64,000 bases of DNA. Source: Ramlibacter cellulosilyticus. GTDB lineage: Bacteria; Pseudomonadota; Gammaproteobacteria; Burkholderiales; Burkholderiaceae_C. The notes beneath the pieces are model-generated. The model did not search any database. It worked only from the letters and a program-made list of their open reading frames with translations, and had not been told where the DNA came from. A program made the translations under genes and the position numbers. The stretch lies in assembly GCF_014297465.1 (NCBI RefSeq), contig NZ_JACORT010000009.1, positions 62,001 through 126,000 of the forward strand, in the 5' to 3' direction. Positions 8,406 through 16,292 of the stretch are shown here, piece after piece. Position 1 is the first letter of the stretch. Every line of letters starts with the position of its first letter.

Positions 8406-8803
8406 GCCTGTCCACCGCGGATGTGGGTGCCGTCTCGCCCACCGCAGCCTCTTCGCTCGGCTTGCAGGACTTCGTCCGCGTGCTGACGACGCAGCTCACG
8501 TACCAGGACCCCCTCAAACCCATGGACAACCAGGAGTTCATGGCGCAGGTCGCGCAGTTCACCGCGCTGGAACAGTCGCAGCAGATGAACGAACGCCTGC
8601 AGCAGCTGATCGGCAACCAGGCGGCTCTGCAGTCGGTGGGCCTCATCGGCCGCAACATCGAGTTCACCACGAGCACGGGGCGCAGCAGCGGCATCGTGAG
8701 TGCCCTCTCCCTCCAAGGCGATGCACCCCTCCTGACGGTGTCGCTCGCGGGCGGGACGGTGGTGAACGACGTCACCCTCGGCCAGCTGCTTTCGGTGCGC
8801 TGA
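8402..8803 (+). CDS. flgD: FlgD, hook scaffolding protein (short form)
   Basis: FlgD caps the growing hook and guides FlgE assembly. The N-terminal half is unmistakable: 'DFVRVLTTQLTYQDPLKPMD' then 'QEFMAQVAQFTALEQSQQMN' (residues about 22-65). The product has only 133 residues against about 220 in the family. It retains a short beta-rich tail but lacks room for the full Ig-like and tudor-like C-terminal domains. The ATG overlaps the preceding stop, and flgE begins 16 bases later with its own ribosome-binding site. Confidence 0.9.
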   Translation: MSLSTADVGAVSPTAASSLGLQDFVRVLTTQLTYQDPLKPMDNQEFMAQVAQFTALEQSQQMNERLQQLIGNQAALQSVGLIGRNIEFTTSTGRSSGIVSALSLQGDAPLLTVSLAGGTVVNDVTLGQLLSVR

Positions 8804-8819
8804 AGCGCGGGAGGGTTCC

Positions 8820-9998
8820 ATGCTCGATTCCATCCACGTCGGCACCAGCGGCCTCATGGGCCACCAGCAGGCCTTGCGGGTGATCGCCAACAACACCGCG
8901 AACATGAACACGCCCGGCTACAAGAGCACCACGCTCGGTTTCGCGGACCTCTTCTACGCGAATGCCGCGGGCAGCGGCGCCAACGGGCTGCGGCTCGGGC
9001 ACGGGCTGGGCACCACGGGCACGCGCCTGAGTTTCTCCCAGGGCGAGCTGCGCCAGACCGGCGGCGACTTCGACCTCGCGGTCGAGGGCGAAGGGCTCTT
9101 CATGCTGCGCGACGCGCAAGGGCAGGTTCGCTACACGCGGGCAGGCGCTTTCGAATTCGACGGCGATGGCGTGTTCGTCAACCGCAGCGACGGGAGCAAG
9201 GTCCTCGGCGTCGATGCCTCGGGCCGGGTGGGCGAAATCCAGCTCGAGGGGCTGCGCGTGGCCGCGGGAAAGGCGACTTCCAACCTGCGCCTCGCAGGCA
9301 ACCTGTCCAGTACGTCCACCGAATTCACGGTGGGCGGGATGAAGGTCTTCGACGGACTCGGCCAGGAACACACGCTGTCCTTGAAGCTGACCAGCACCGA
9401 GGCCACGAAGCCCGGGAGCTGGCAGGCCGAATTGCTGGAAGGGACGACCAGCTTCGGTGCGGTGGAGATCGTGTTCGAGAACGGCTATCCCGATGCGGCG
9501 AGCCGCAGCCTCACCTTCGACTACACGCCTGCGGGTCGCCCTGCGCAGCCCCTGGTGCTGGAGCTCGGGGCCGACGTGAGTTCGTTCGCCGCGGGGAACC
9601 TGTCGACCCTCGCGATGAGCAAGCAGGACGGCTACGCGCCAGGCAACCTCACGAAAGTCGGTTTCGATGCCACCGGGGCGCTCGTGGCCACGTACGGCAA
9701 CGGCCAGACTGCCAAGGGCCCGCGGCTCGCGCTCGGACGCTTCACCACGCTCGATGCGGTGGAGGAGCTCGGGAACAGCCAGTTCGCCGAGGCGAACGGC
9801 ATCCGCTGGCAGCAGGGGCTCGCAGGCGATGCCGGGTTTGGCACGGTCCGTGCGGGATCGCTGGAGATGTCGAACGTGGATCTCTCGCGCGAGTTCACGG
9901 AGCTCGTGGTGATGCAGCGCGGCTACCAGGCGGCATCGCAGGTGATCTCCACCGCGAACGACATGCTGCAGGAACTCTTCGGGATGCGGCACAAGTGA
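8820..9998 (+). CDS. flgE: FlgE, flagellar hook protein
   Basis: FlgE polymerises into the flexible hook. The 392-residue product has the axial-protein N-terminus 'LRVIANNTANMNTPGYKSTT' at about residues 20-39. The C-terminal signature is 'SNVDLSREFTELVVMQRGYQ', and the protein ends in a heptad-rich helix. The middle is a beta-rich hook domain. GGGAGGG lies just before the ATG. Because flgF and flgG share the same end motifs, a distal-rod identity was considered, but the long central domain and the position after flgD favour FlgE. Confidence 0.9.
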   Translation: MLDSIHVGTSGLMGHQQALRVIANNTANMNTPGYKSTTLGFADLFYANAAGSGANGLRLGHGLGTTGTRLSFSQGELRQTGGDFDLAVEGEGLFMLRDAQGQVRYTRAGAFEFDGDGVFVNRSDGSKVLGVDASGRVGEIQLEGLRVAAGKATSNLRLAGNLSSTSTEFTVGGMKVFDGLGQEHTLSLKLTSTEATKPGSWQAELLEGTTSFGAVEIVFENGYPDAASRSLTFDYTPAGRPAQPLVLELGADVSSFAAGNLSTLAMSKQDGYAPGNLTKVGFDATGALVATYGNGQTAKGPRLALGRFTTLDAVEELGNSQFAEANGIRWQQGLAGDAGFGTVRAGSLEMSNVDLSREFTELVVMQRGYQAASQVISTANDMLQELFGMRHK

Positions 9999-10801
9999 GC
10001 GCAGCGTCCTCGTCACGTTCCGCCTGGCGTGCTGCGCCGGAAGCCCGGGCGTTGTGCGCCTGGCGCGAAAGGGAGCTGGAGCGGCTGGCGGCCCTGCTCG
10101 CATCCGCGCTTGCGCCGTGGGCCGCGGATTGGGGCCTGCCCGAGGATGCGGCCACGCGGGTCTGCTGTGTCCCGGCGCGAGCGGGCTCGGCACCTGGCGT
10201 GCGGTGGGCGGTTCACGGCAGGTGCGAGCGGGGCGCGGCGTGGATGTCCGACGGCTGGACGCATCGGTGCGGCCTTCCGGACTGGCTCGCGGACAGCGCG
10301 GACGACGCTTGCGCGACGCACGCTGTGGCCCGCCGCTGCGCGGAGGACGCGCAGGCACGCATCGCTTCGCTCCTCCGGCTGGAATGGAGCGCCGAGCCAG
10401 GTGCTCCCGCCGACGCCGTGTGGTCGTACTGGAGCGGCGCCGTGATCGCCCGCCTTCCCGGGCAGGGCGTCCTGTTGCTCGAAGCTGGCCTGGTCCGCGC
10501 GGTCCTGGGTGTCGCTGCACGTGCAAGGACGGAGCAGCCCGTCGTGCCGCTGCACGACGCGATCTCGCCCGGAGCGTTGCGCGTGCAAGTGGAACTGGCC
10601 GGGTGCGAGCTGCCGCTGGGCGAGGTCACGGGGCTGCAGCTCGGTGACGTGATCCGCCTGCAGCATCCGGTAGGCGTCGCAGCGCGCGTGTGCCATGAAG
10701 GCACCGTCCTGTGCGACGGCTGGCTGGCGCGCAGCAGGGGCCGCCGCGCGATCGAGCTCGCGCGACCGGAAAGCGCGATCGGGATGCAGGAGACGCGATG
10801 A
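9995..10801 (+). CDS. SpoA-domain protein in the fliM position (FliM/SctQ-like)
   Basis: This 268-residue protein precedes fliN, the normal position of fliM. The C-terminal 75 residues ('ALRVQVELAGCELPLGEVTG' then 'LQLGDVIRLQHPV') form a SpoA domain as found in FliM, FliN and SctQ. The first 185 residues do not show the CheC-like middle domain of FliM or the N-terminal CheY-binding peptide (LSQxEIDALL). They are instead arginine-, alanine- and tryptophan-rich, more like an SctQ/SpaO N-terminal half. It is therefore probably a C-ring component that cannot respond to CheY in the usual way. The GTG start overlaps the flgE stop. Confidence 0.65.
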   Translation: MSAASSSRSAWRAAPEARALCAWRERELERLAALLASALAPWAADWGLPEDAATRVCCVPARAGSAPGVRWAVHGRCERGAAWMSDGWTHRCGLPDWLADSADDACATHAVARRCAEDAQARIASLLRLEWSAEPGAPADAVWSYWSGAVIARLPGQGVLLLEAGLVRAVLGVAARARTEQPVVPLHDAISPGALRVQVELAGCELPLGEVTGLQLGDVIRLQHPVGVAARVCHEGTVLCDGWLARSRGRRAIELARPESAIGMQETR

Positions 10802-11151
10802 GCCAGATGATCGAATCCTTCCTCCAGCAAGGCCCCACCGCCGGCTTGCGGGCGAGGCCGGTGGAACTGCAGGAAGCCGCCGGGACGGAGCCTGGGGCTG
10901 CCTTGATGCGCGATGCCCATCCCTTGCATGGCGTCCGGGTGAAGCTGCAGGTGTGCGTCGGGACGTCCGAAATGACGCTCGGCGAGCTGCTGTCGGCGCG
11001 CGAACACGAGGTGCTCGTGCTCGATCGCGCGGTCGAACAGCCCGTGGACCTGCTGCTGGAAGGCAAGGTGGTCGCGCGCGGCGAACTGGTCGCGGTCGAC
11101 GGTGTGTTCGGCGTGCGCATTACCGAGCTGCCGCTGCCCCTGAGGCTGTGA
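10798..11151 (+). CDS. fliN: FliN, flagellar C-ring protein
   Basis: FliN is the lower C-ring component and a docking site for FliH. The 117-residue product ends in a SpoA domain: 'VKLQVCVGTSEMTLGELLSA' near residue 52, then 'VDLLLEGKVVARGELVAVDG' and 'FGVRITEL'. The ATG at 10798, overlapping the stop of the preceding SpoA protein, is preferred over the in-frame ATG at 10711, which lies inside the upstream gene. fliO follows after one base. Confidence 0.9.
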   Translation: MSQMIESFLQQGPTAGLRARPVELQEAAGTEPGAALMRDAHPLHGVRVKLQVCVGTSEMTLGELLSAREHEVLVLDRAVEQPVDLLLEGKVVARGELVAVDGVFGVRITELPLPLRL

Positions 11152-11152
11152 C

Positions 11153-11584
11153 ATGGAACGCTGCCTGCGCCGAATCGGACTCGCATTCCTGTTGTCCTGC
11201 GGGGCCGCCGCGGCAGCCGCGACGGAACCTGCGCCTGCAGCACCCGCCGTCACCTCCCTGCCCGCGAGCCTGCCCCTGCGGCGCGATGCGGCGGCACCAC
11301 CTTCCGCGCCGGGCTGGTGGTCCTCGCTCGCGGTGCTGACGCTGGTCGGTGCAGGTGGTGCCTGGACCGTGTGGCGGCGCCTGGCGCGGCGACGCCCGCC
11401 GCTTGCCGGCGGGGCGGAGGACAGCCATGCCGTGCGAGTCTCCAGCCAGGCGCTGACGGCGCATGCGAGCGTGCACGTGGTGCGATGGAACGGCGAGGAG
11501 CTGCTCGTCGGATGCACCGGGCAGCAACTTCAGTTGCTGGCGCGCAGGCCCGGCTCCGCGGCACCGCAGGAGCCAGCCGCATGA
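11153..11584 (+). CDS. fliO: FliO, flagellar export-gate assembly protein
   Basis: FliO is a small membrane protein that helps the FliP ring assemble. The 143-residue product has a signal-like hydrophobic N-terminus, a proline/alanine linker, and one transmembrane helix at about residues 57-75 ('WWSSLAVLTLVGAGGAW'). A short cytoplasmic domain follows with 'VHVVRWNGEELLVGCTGQQL', which resembles the family pattern of a basic stretch and then 'LLVGVT'. FliO is poorly conserved; the position between fliN and fliP makes the call secure. Confidence 0.8.
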   Translation: MERCLRRIGLAFLLSCGAAAAAATEPAPAAPAVTSLPASLPLRRDAAAPPSAPGWWSSLAVLTLVGAGGAWTVWRRLARRRPPLAGGAEDSHAVRVSSQALTAHASVHVVRWNGEELLVGCTGQQLQLLARRPGSAAPQEPAA

Positions 11585-12318
11585 AAGTCTGCTGCATGCT
11601 TGCGGCGGTGGCCACATTCGCGCTGGCGCCTGCCGCGGACGCTTCTGCAGCCGCGGCCGTCACGGCGAAGGCCGTCGACCTCGCGCCCGCGGACACGGCA
11701 CAGGCGCTGCGCATCGTGCTCGGGCTCACCGTGCTCGCGATCCTGCCGGCGCTGCTCGTGTGCGTCACCTCCTTCCTGCGCATCGTGATCGTCCTGTCCA
11801 TGCTGCGGCAGGCCATCGGCATGCCGGAGACGCCGCCGAATCCGGTGCTGATCGGCCTTGCCCTGTTCTTCACGCTGTTCACGATGGCGCCCGTGCTGGA
11901 GACGCTGAACGCGCAGGCCTTCCAGCCTTTCATGGACGGCACCATCGGCATGGAGGCGGCGTACGGCAGGGGCATGGAGCCCTTGCGGTCCTTCATGACG
12001 CGGCAGACGCGCGAGCAGGACCTCGCGCTGATGATCGAGCTCTCGAAGGCGAAGGTGCCGCAGGCCATCGAGGAAGTGAGCAACGTGCAGCTGATCCCGG
12101 CGTTCATGCTGTCCGAGCTGCGGGCCGCGTTCCAGATCGGCATCCTGCTGTTCCTGCCCTTCCTCCTCATCGACCTGGTGGTCTCTTCCATCCTGATGGC
12201 GCTGGGGATGATGATGATGCCGCCCACCACGATCGCCCTTCCGTTGAAGGTCCTCGTCTTCGTCCTCGTGGACGGGTGGGCGCTGGTCCTGAAGGCGCTG
12301 GTCGGGTCCTTCCACTGA
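11581..12318 (+). CDS. fliP: FliP, flagellar export-gate protein
   Basis: FliP forms the core of the FliPQR export gate. The 245-residue product has a cleavable signal sequence and membrane segments at about residues 45-70, 85-105, 185-205 and 210-235. The hallmark 'SFLRIVIVLSMLRQAIGMPE' is near residue 64, and 'LIPAFMLSELRAAFQIGILL' lies before the last membrane hairpin. The ATG at 11581 overlaps the fliO stop and begins the signal peptide. Unusually, fliQ and fliR do not follow; the next gene is a sigma factor. Confidence 0.96.
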   Translation: MKVCCMLAAVATFALAPAADASAAAAVTAKAVDLAPADTAQALRIVLGLTVLAILPALLVCVTSFLRIVIVLSMLRQAIGMPETPPNPVLIGLALFFTLFTMAPVLETLNAQAFQPFMDGTIGMEAAYGRGMEPLRSFMTRQTREQDLALMIELSKAKVPQAIEEVSNVQLIPAFMLSELRAAFQIGILLFLPFLLIDLVVSSILMALGMMMMPPTTIALPLKVLVFVLVDGWALVLKALVGSFH

Positions 12319-12323
12319 GCGGC

Positions 12324-13082
12324 ATGGACCTCGCGCTGCGCCCGGCCGACGACGAGCCCGCCTTGTGGCGGCGCCTGCGCGAGGAGGGCGACGAGGCCGC
12401 GCGTGCGGCCCTGCTCCGGATGCACCTGCCTTACGCGAAAGTCATCGCGGCCCACTTCTACGGCCGGCGGTTCAGCGACGACGTGGAGTTCGGCGACTTC
12501 CTCCAGTACGCCTCGCTGGGCATGCTCGAGGCGCTGGACCGTTTCGATCCGGCGCGAGGCGTGCAATTCCGCACCTTCGCCGCGCGGCGCATGCAGGGGG
12601 CGATCCTGAACGGGCTGGAGCGCCTCACCGAGAAGCACCAGCAGATCGCCGCGCGGCAAAGGCTGCGCAACGAACGCCTGCACGACCTCCAGACGCTGGC
12701 CGGTGCGGACGCGGCCGGGAACGCGCCGGACGAACCCGCGCAGTTGCTGCGATTCGTGACGGAGGTCGGCATCGGCCTGGCGCTTTGCTGGATGCTCGAG
12801 GGGACCGGCATGGTGGAGACCGCAGAGGGCGCGAGCCACCACCCCTTCTACCGGGGTGTGGCGCTCGCCCAACTGAGGGCTCGGCTGCTTCACGCTGTCG
12901 ACGGTTTGCCTGCGCAGGAGAAAACCGTCGTCCGCAGCCACTACCTGCAGGGCATTCCGTTCGACCGCGTCGCCGAATCGCTCTCGCTCACCAAGGGGCG
13001 CATCTCCCAGATCCACAAGCAGGCGCTGCTCCACCTGCGTGCCGCGGTGCGCGAAGACGCCGACTGGGACACGGTTTTTTGA
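12324..13082 (+). CDS. fliA: FliA-type sigma factor (sigma-28 family)
   Basis: This is an RNA polymerase sigma factor of the sigma-28 group, which directs late flagellar genes. The 252-residue product has region 2 ('DFLQYASLGMLEALDRFDPA' near residue 58, then 'QFRTFAARRMQGAILNGLER'). It also has region 4 with a helix-turn-helix ('RVAESLSLTKGRISQIHKQA' near residue 215). The ATG lies five bases after the fliP stop, so the gene is the last cistron of the flagellar operon. No FlgM anti-sigma gene is seen nearby. In lateral-type flagellar systems a dedicated sigma factor in the structural cluster is known; that parallel is inference. Confidence 0.85.
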   Translation: MDLALRPADDEPALWRRLREEGDEAARAALLRMHLPYAKVIAAHFYGRRFSDDVEFGDFLQYASLGMLEALDRFDPARGVQFRTFAARRMQGAILNGLERLTEKHQQIAARQRLRNERLHDLQTLAGADAAGNAPDEPAQLLRFVTEVGIGLALCWMLEGTGMVETAEGASHHPFYRGVALAQLRARLLHAVDGLPAQEKTVVRSHYLQGIPFDRVAESLSLTKGRISQIHKQALLHLRAAVREDADWDTVF

Positions 13083-13156
13083 TCCGTTGGGGCGGTTGCT
13101 TTCCACCCCTCGCTCCGTATCATGGCGAGCGCCTAACAAGAAGGAGGGCTCTCACG

Positions 13157-13531
13157 ATGGATTTCAAGCAAGCGGTCCTGCGCTGTGTTCGCGACAAGTA
13201 CGCGGATTTCAACGGCCGTGCCGGCCGGTCGGAGTTCTGGTGGTTCGCCCTGGCCTGCGTGCTGGTCGGGCTTCTGTTCAGCATCCTGCGCCTGGAGATG
13301 ATCGGCGCGCTGGTCAACCTGGCGCTGCTCATCCCCTCGCTGGCCGTCGGCTCGCGCCGCCTGCACGACATGGGCAAGAGCGGCTGGTTCCAGCTGATCT
13401 GGCTGATCCCCTTCATCGGCTGGATCATCCTGATCTACTGGCTGGTGCAGCCGAGCGCCGGCCCCAACGAGTACGGCGAAGGCCCGGCCCTGCCGGAGAG
13501 CGCGGCGGCGCTGCCGCCGGGAGCGGCCTGA
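13157..13531 (+). CDS. DUF805 family membrane protein
   Basis: The 124-residue protein belongs to the DUF805 family of small inner-membrane proteins of unknown function. The family mark 'SRRLHDMGKSGW' is present near residue 70. Hydrophobic segments lie at about 25-45, 50-65 and 75-100, and the tail is short and proline/alanine-rich. A strong ribosome-binding site (AAGGAGGG at 13141-13148) precedes the ATG. The 74-base gap after the sigma gene and the terminator behind it suggest an independent unit rather than part of the flagellar operon. Confidence 0.88.
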   Translation: MDFKQAVLRCVRDKYADFNGRAGRSEFWWFALACVLVGLLFSILRLEMIGALVNLALLIPSLAVGSRRLHDMGKSGWFQLIWLIPFIGWIILIYWLVQPSAGPNEYGEGPALPESAAALPPGAA

Positions 13532-13560
13532 AGCCAAAGCAAGCCTGAAGGCTTCCCGAA

Positions 13561-13595
13561 GGCCCCCTGAGCTGCGCAGGCTCAGGGGGCCTTTT
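13561..13595 (+). terminator. Rho-independent terminator after the DUF805 gene
   Basis: A perfect 12-bp stem (13561-13572 pairing with 13580-13591) with a 7-base loop is followed by TTTT. It is GC-rich and lies directly between the + strand DUF805 gene and the convergent fic gene. Confidence 0.9.
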
Positions 13596-14722
13596 CATTG
13601 CTGCGGGAACCACCCCGGCAGGTTGACGTAGTACCGCGTCGAGCGGCCGGCGCCCCACTGCTTCAGCACGCCGAGCGCATTCAGCTCGATGAGTTCGCGC
13701 GACGCGGTGGGCCGCGAAGTGCTGGTGAGGCTCACGTACTTGCGCGTGCTCATGCCCCCTTCGAAGCCGCCCGGGCCTTCGTCCAGCAAGGCGTTGACCG
13801 CCTTCCTCTGGCGTGCATTCAGCGGCGCGTCGGCGTGCGCCGTCCAGAACCTGGCCTTTTCCAGCGACGCGTCGACCACGGCACTCGCAGCCTCCCAGGC
13901 AATGCGCACCTGTCGCACGAACCACACCATCCAGGGCGTCACGTCCAGCCCGCCATGCTGCGCGCGGCCCAGCTCGTTGTAGTAGGCCTCACGCTGGTCG
14001 AGCAGGCGCTGCGAGATGCGAACCAGCCGGGAGGTCTCGCCGGCATCGCGCGCCAGGCACAGGTCCACGATGTTGCGTCCCACCCGCCCGTTGCCGTCGT
14101 CCATGGGGTGGATGGTCTCGAACCAGACGTGGGACAGCGCCGCCTTCACGAGGCTGTCCTGCTGGCTGGCGTTGAACCAGTCGAGGAACGCCTGCATCTG
14201 CGCAGGGACGTCGCTCGCAGGCGGCGCCTCGTAGTGCACCGACTCCTTGCCCGCCGGGCCGCTCACGATCTGCATGGCCTCCGGGCGATACGCCCCCGTC
14301 TTCACGGGACGCATGCCGGAGAACCCGGTGGGGAAGATGGCGGCTTGCCAGGCCTGCAACCGTTCGTGCGTGAGGGGCTCGTTCGCCTTCACGATGGCGT
14401 CGTCCATGATGCTCACGAGGCCGTCGACGTGGCGCGGTGCCGCGGGCCCCTTGAACGCCGCAGCGCCGAGGCGCTGCGCGACGGAGGAACGCACCGCCAG
14501 CAGGTCCAGCATCTCGCCTTCGATGGCTGCGGTGGCCAGGGCTTCCCGTGTCCATGCTTCGGCGGCCAGGTCCTGCCGCTCACGCGAGCCCAGCGCGGCC
14601 AGCTTTCCCTCCACCGCGGCCTGCGCCTTGCGCGCGAGCGCAACCTCCTCGGCGAGATGCTCTTCGTCGAAGGAGAGGCGCGGCCATCCGCGAAGCTGCC
14701 AGATGTACTGAAGGGATTCCAA
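13595..14722 (-). CDS. Fic family protein with DUF4172 domain and C-terminal winged helix
   Basis: Fic enzymes transfer AMP or related groups to target proteins. The 375-residue product starts with a DUF4172-like region ('YIWQLRGWPRLSFDEEHL'). It then has an inhibitory-helix motif TAAIEG at residues 64-69, matching [ST]xxxE[GN], so it is a class II, self-inhibited Fic. The catalytic loop HPMDDGNGRVGR is at 205-216, with the nucleophilic-base histidine and both loop glycines intact. The last 75 residues resemble a winged helix ('TSTSRPTASRELIELNALGV'). The apparent start is TTG at 14722 without a clear Shine-Dalgarno site; no better ATG is in frame. Palindromic half-sites upstream suggest self-regulation. 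Confidence 0.88.
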   Translation of the reverse strand: MESLQYIWQLRGWPRLSFDEEHLAEEVALARKAQAAVEGKLAALGSRERQDLAAEAWTREALATAAIEGEMLDLLAVRSSVAQRLGAAAFKGPAAPRHVDGLVSIMDDAIVKANEPLTHERLQAWQAAIFPTGFSGMRPVKTGAYRPEAMQIVSGPAGKESVHYEAPPASDVPAQMQAFLDWFNASQQDSLVKAALSHVWFETIHPMDDGNGRVGRNIVDLCLARDAGETSRLVRISQRLLDQREAYYNELGRAQHGGLDVTPWMVWFVRQVRIAWEAASAVVDASLEKARFWTAHADAPLNARQRKAVNALLDEGPGGFEGGMSTRKYVSLTSTSRPTASRELIELNALGVLKQWGAGRSTRYYVNLPGWFPQQ

Positions 14723-14747
14723 GGAGCATCGCCACAGGCTGGGCAGT

Positions 14748-14835
14748 GAGTCGATTATGGCGACAAATCGACTCGTGAGTCGAATATTGCCTCCAATCGA
14801 CTCATTTCATGAGTCGATCGGGATCGAAACGACTC
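14748..14835. promoter_or_regulatory. Array of GAGTCGA/TCGACTC half-sites upstream of fic
   Basis: Six copies of GAGTCGA or its complement occur in 88 bases: 14748-14754, 14768-14774, 14777-14783, 14797-14803, 14811-14817, and 14829-14835 with one mismatch. Adjacent copies form palindromes, for example TCGACTCGTGAGTCGA at 14768-14783 and a 10-bp inverted repeat around 14796-14818. This looks like an operator region, placed 25-115 bases upstream of the fic start. Confidence 0.65.
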
Positions 14836-14862
14836 GTGGGCTACGCACGGAAGCTTTGCCGC

Positions 14863-15486
14863 TCAGGGCGACGACGCCGTGAAGCTGATCTGCCCCGTAT
14901 AGGTCCCCGCGCGCTGCGTCGGCACGGGGACGTACGAGAACGTCCAGGTCGCCAGGCGCTGCGTGACCAGGTTGCTGAACGCGGTGCCCGCCACGTTGAC
15001 CGTGGCGCTCATGCCGGTGTTGGGCAGCGTCGGGGCGGGCAGGCCGGGGTCGCTGGAGGCCAGCAGGATCTGCGACATCGGGATGACGTTGCCGCCGCTC
15101 GTGAGGGTGCTGACCACGTTGGCGCGGATGGTGATCTGGCCCGCGTTGCTGCGCACTTCCACCGGCACGTTGGCGGAGGGGGCGACGAAGGCGGGCGCGG
15201 TGCCGCCCCAGTTCACGGTGGTGCCGGCACCCGGCACCGCCATCACCGCGCCCGGCGGGATCGTCATGCCCACGTCCAGGGCCACGGTGTCGATCGTGCC
15301 GCTGGCCGTCGGGAAGCCGCCGCTGCCCACGCGGAAGAACAGGAACTTGCCGATGTCGACCAGGAACTCGAGGTCGGCCGTCGTGCTGGGGCTCGCGCCG
15401 TTGTCCGTGCCCTGGTCCGCCACGGCGAGCGCAGGCGCCGCGGCGACCAGGAGCAGGGCGGCACGCGAGCGCCAGGCACGCTTCAT
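14863..15486 (-). CDS. Exported RVGS-motif subunit-like protein (last gene of surface operon)
   Basis: The 207-residue product has a signal peptide ending near 'APALAVA'. It is a beta-rich exported protein resembling spore-coat-U/pilin-type subunits. It shares with its operon paralogs a 'FLFFRVGSGG' motif near residue 50, 'VNWGGTAPAF' near residue 95, and a closing strand 'AGTYTGQISFTASSP'. The C-terminal GTYT-type strand is typical of subunits handled by PapD-like chaperones. It lacks the cysteine pair seen in the first two paralogs. The ATG at 15486 overlaps the stop of the chaperone gene by four bases, implying translational coupling. Its place at the operon end could suit a base or tip subunit; that is speculation. 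Confidence 0.7.
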   Translation of the reverse strand: MKRAWRSRAALLLVAAAPALAVADQGTDNGASPSTTADLEFLVDIGKFLFFRVGSGGFPTASGTIDTVALDVGMTIPPGAVMAVPGAGTTVNWGGTAPAFVAPSANVPVEVRSNAGQITIRANVVSTLTSGGNVIPMSQILLASSDPGLPAPTLPNTGMSATVNVAGTAFSNLVTQRLATWTFSYVPVPTQRAGTYTGQISFTASSP

Positions 15487-16292
15487 TTGAACTCCACGTC
15501 CACCTTGAAGCTGCCCAGCTCCCAATCGAGCTGGCCTTCGCTCTTCACGGGCAGCGTGTACTCGATCGCCTTCTGCTGGCCTTCCGCGCGCGGCGCGAAG
15601 GGCAACGTGCGCGTCTGTCCCGGCATGATCGGCGTGCCTTCGGGCAGCAGGTCGAACTTGAGGCCCTTGGCATCGACGGAGGCGAGGCCGCCGTCGAGGC
15701 GGCCGTGCGCGTCGCCGGTGTTCGCCACCGTGATCACCGGGGTGGGCTTGCCGTTGATGGCCTTCACGCCGACCTGCCGCACTTCCAGCTTGGGCGCCGC
15801 GCCGTCCACCGCCACGTACACGGCCACCGCGATGCGGCCGCTCACCGGCAGGCTCAGGCTGGCGCCGCCGCCCTGCAGCTGCGCCTGGTACGCGGGCTCC
15901 ACGCCTTCGAGGGCCAGCATGAAGCGGCACTCGCCGCGCGGCGTGCCGGCGGGCACGTCCACCTGGAAGCGCACGGCCAGCTTGCCTTGCTGCGGCACGC
16001 GCACGGTGCGGCGCTCGAGGGTCACCCACGGGCGGCAGCTGCCCGGGAGCAGCTCCTCGTGGTAGCCGATGTTGCCTTCGGCAGAATAGGTCCAGTCGAG
16101 CGTGCGCACCGAGACTTCGGTGGGCGTGTTGCCGACGTTGAAGATGTTGATCGACTGGCCGATGCGGCCGCCGGGCTTGCCGGCGACTTCGAAGCGCGAG
16201 GGCGACACGGCGACCTCGAACGGGGCGGCCTGCACGGGCCATGCGGCGGCGAGCGCCAGGGCGCCTGCAAGCAGCGCGAAGGGGGACTTCAT
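15483..16292 (-). CDS. PapD-like periplasmic pilus-assembly chaperone
   Basis: The 269-residue product has a signal peptide (cleavage near 'WPVQAA') followed by an Ig-like domain, 'FEVAVSPSRFEVAGKPG' then 'INIFNVGNTPTEVSVRTLDW'. This is the pattern of PapD-type chaperones, which complete pilin folds by donating a strand. A second beta domain follows from about residue 150. Classical PapD chaperones are about 230 residues, so this is a somewhat long, divergent member. It overlaps both neighbouring genes by four bases. It probably stabilises the four RVG-motif proteins of the operon in the periplasm. Confidence 0.75.
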   Translation of the reverse strand: MKSPFALLAGALALAAAWPVQAAPFEVAVSPSRFEVAGKPGGRIGQSINIFNVGNTPTEVSVRTLDWTYSAEGNIGYHEELLPGSCRPWVTLERRTVRVPQQGKLAVRFQVDVPAGTPRGECRFMLALEGVEPAYQAQLQGGGASLSLPVSGRIAVAVYVAVDGAAPKLEVRQVGVKAINGKPTPVITVANTGDAHGRLDGGLASVDAKGLKFDLLPEGTPIMPGQTRTLPFAPRAEGQQKAIEYTLPVKSEGQLDWELGSFKVDVEFK

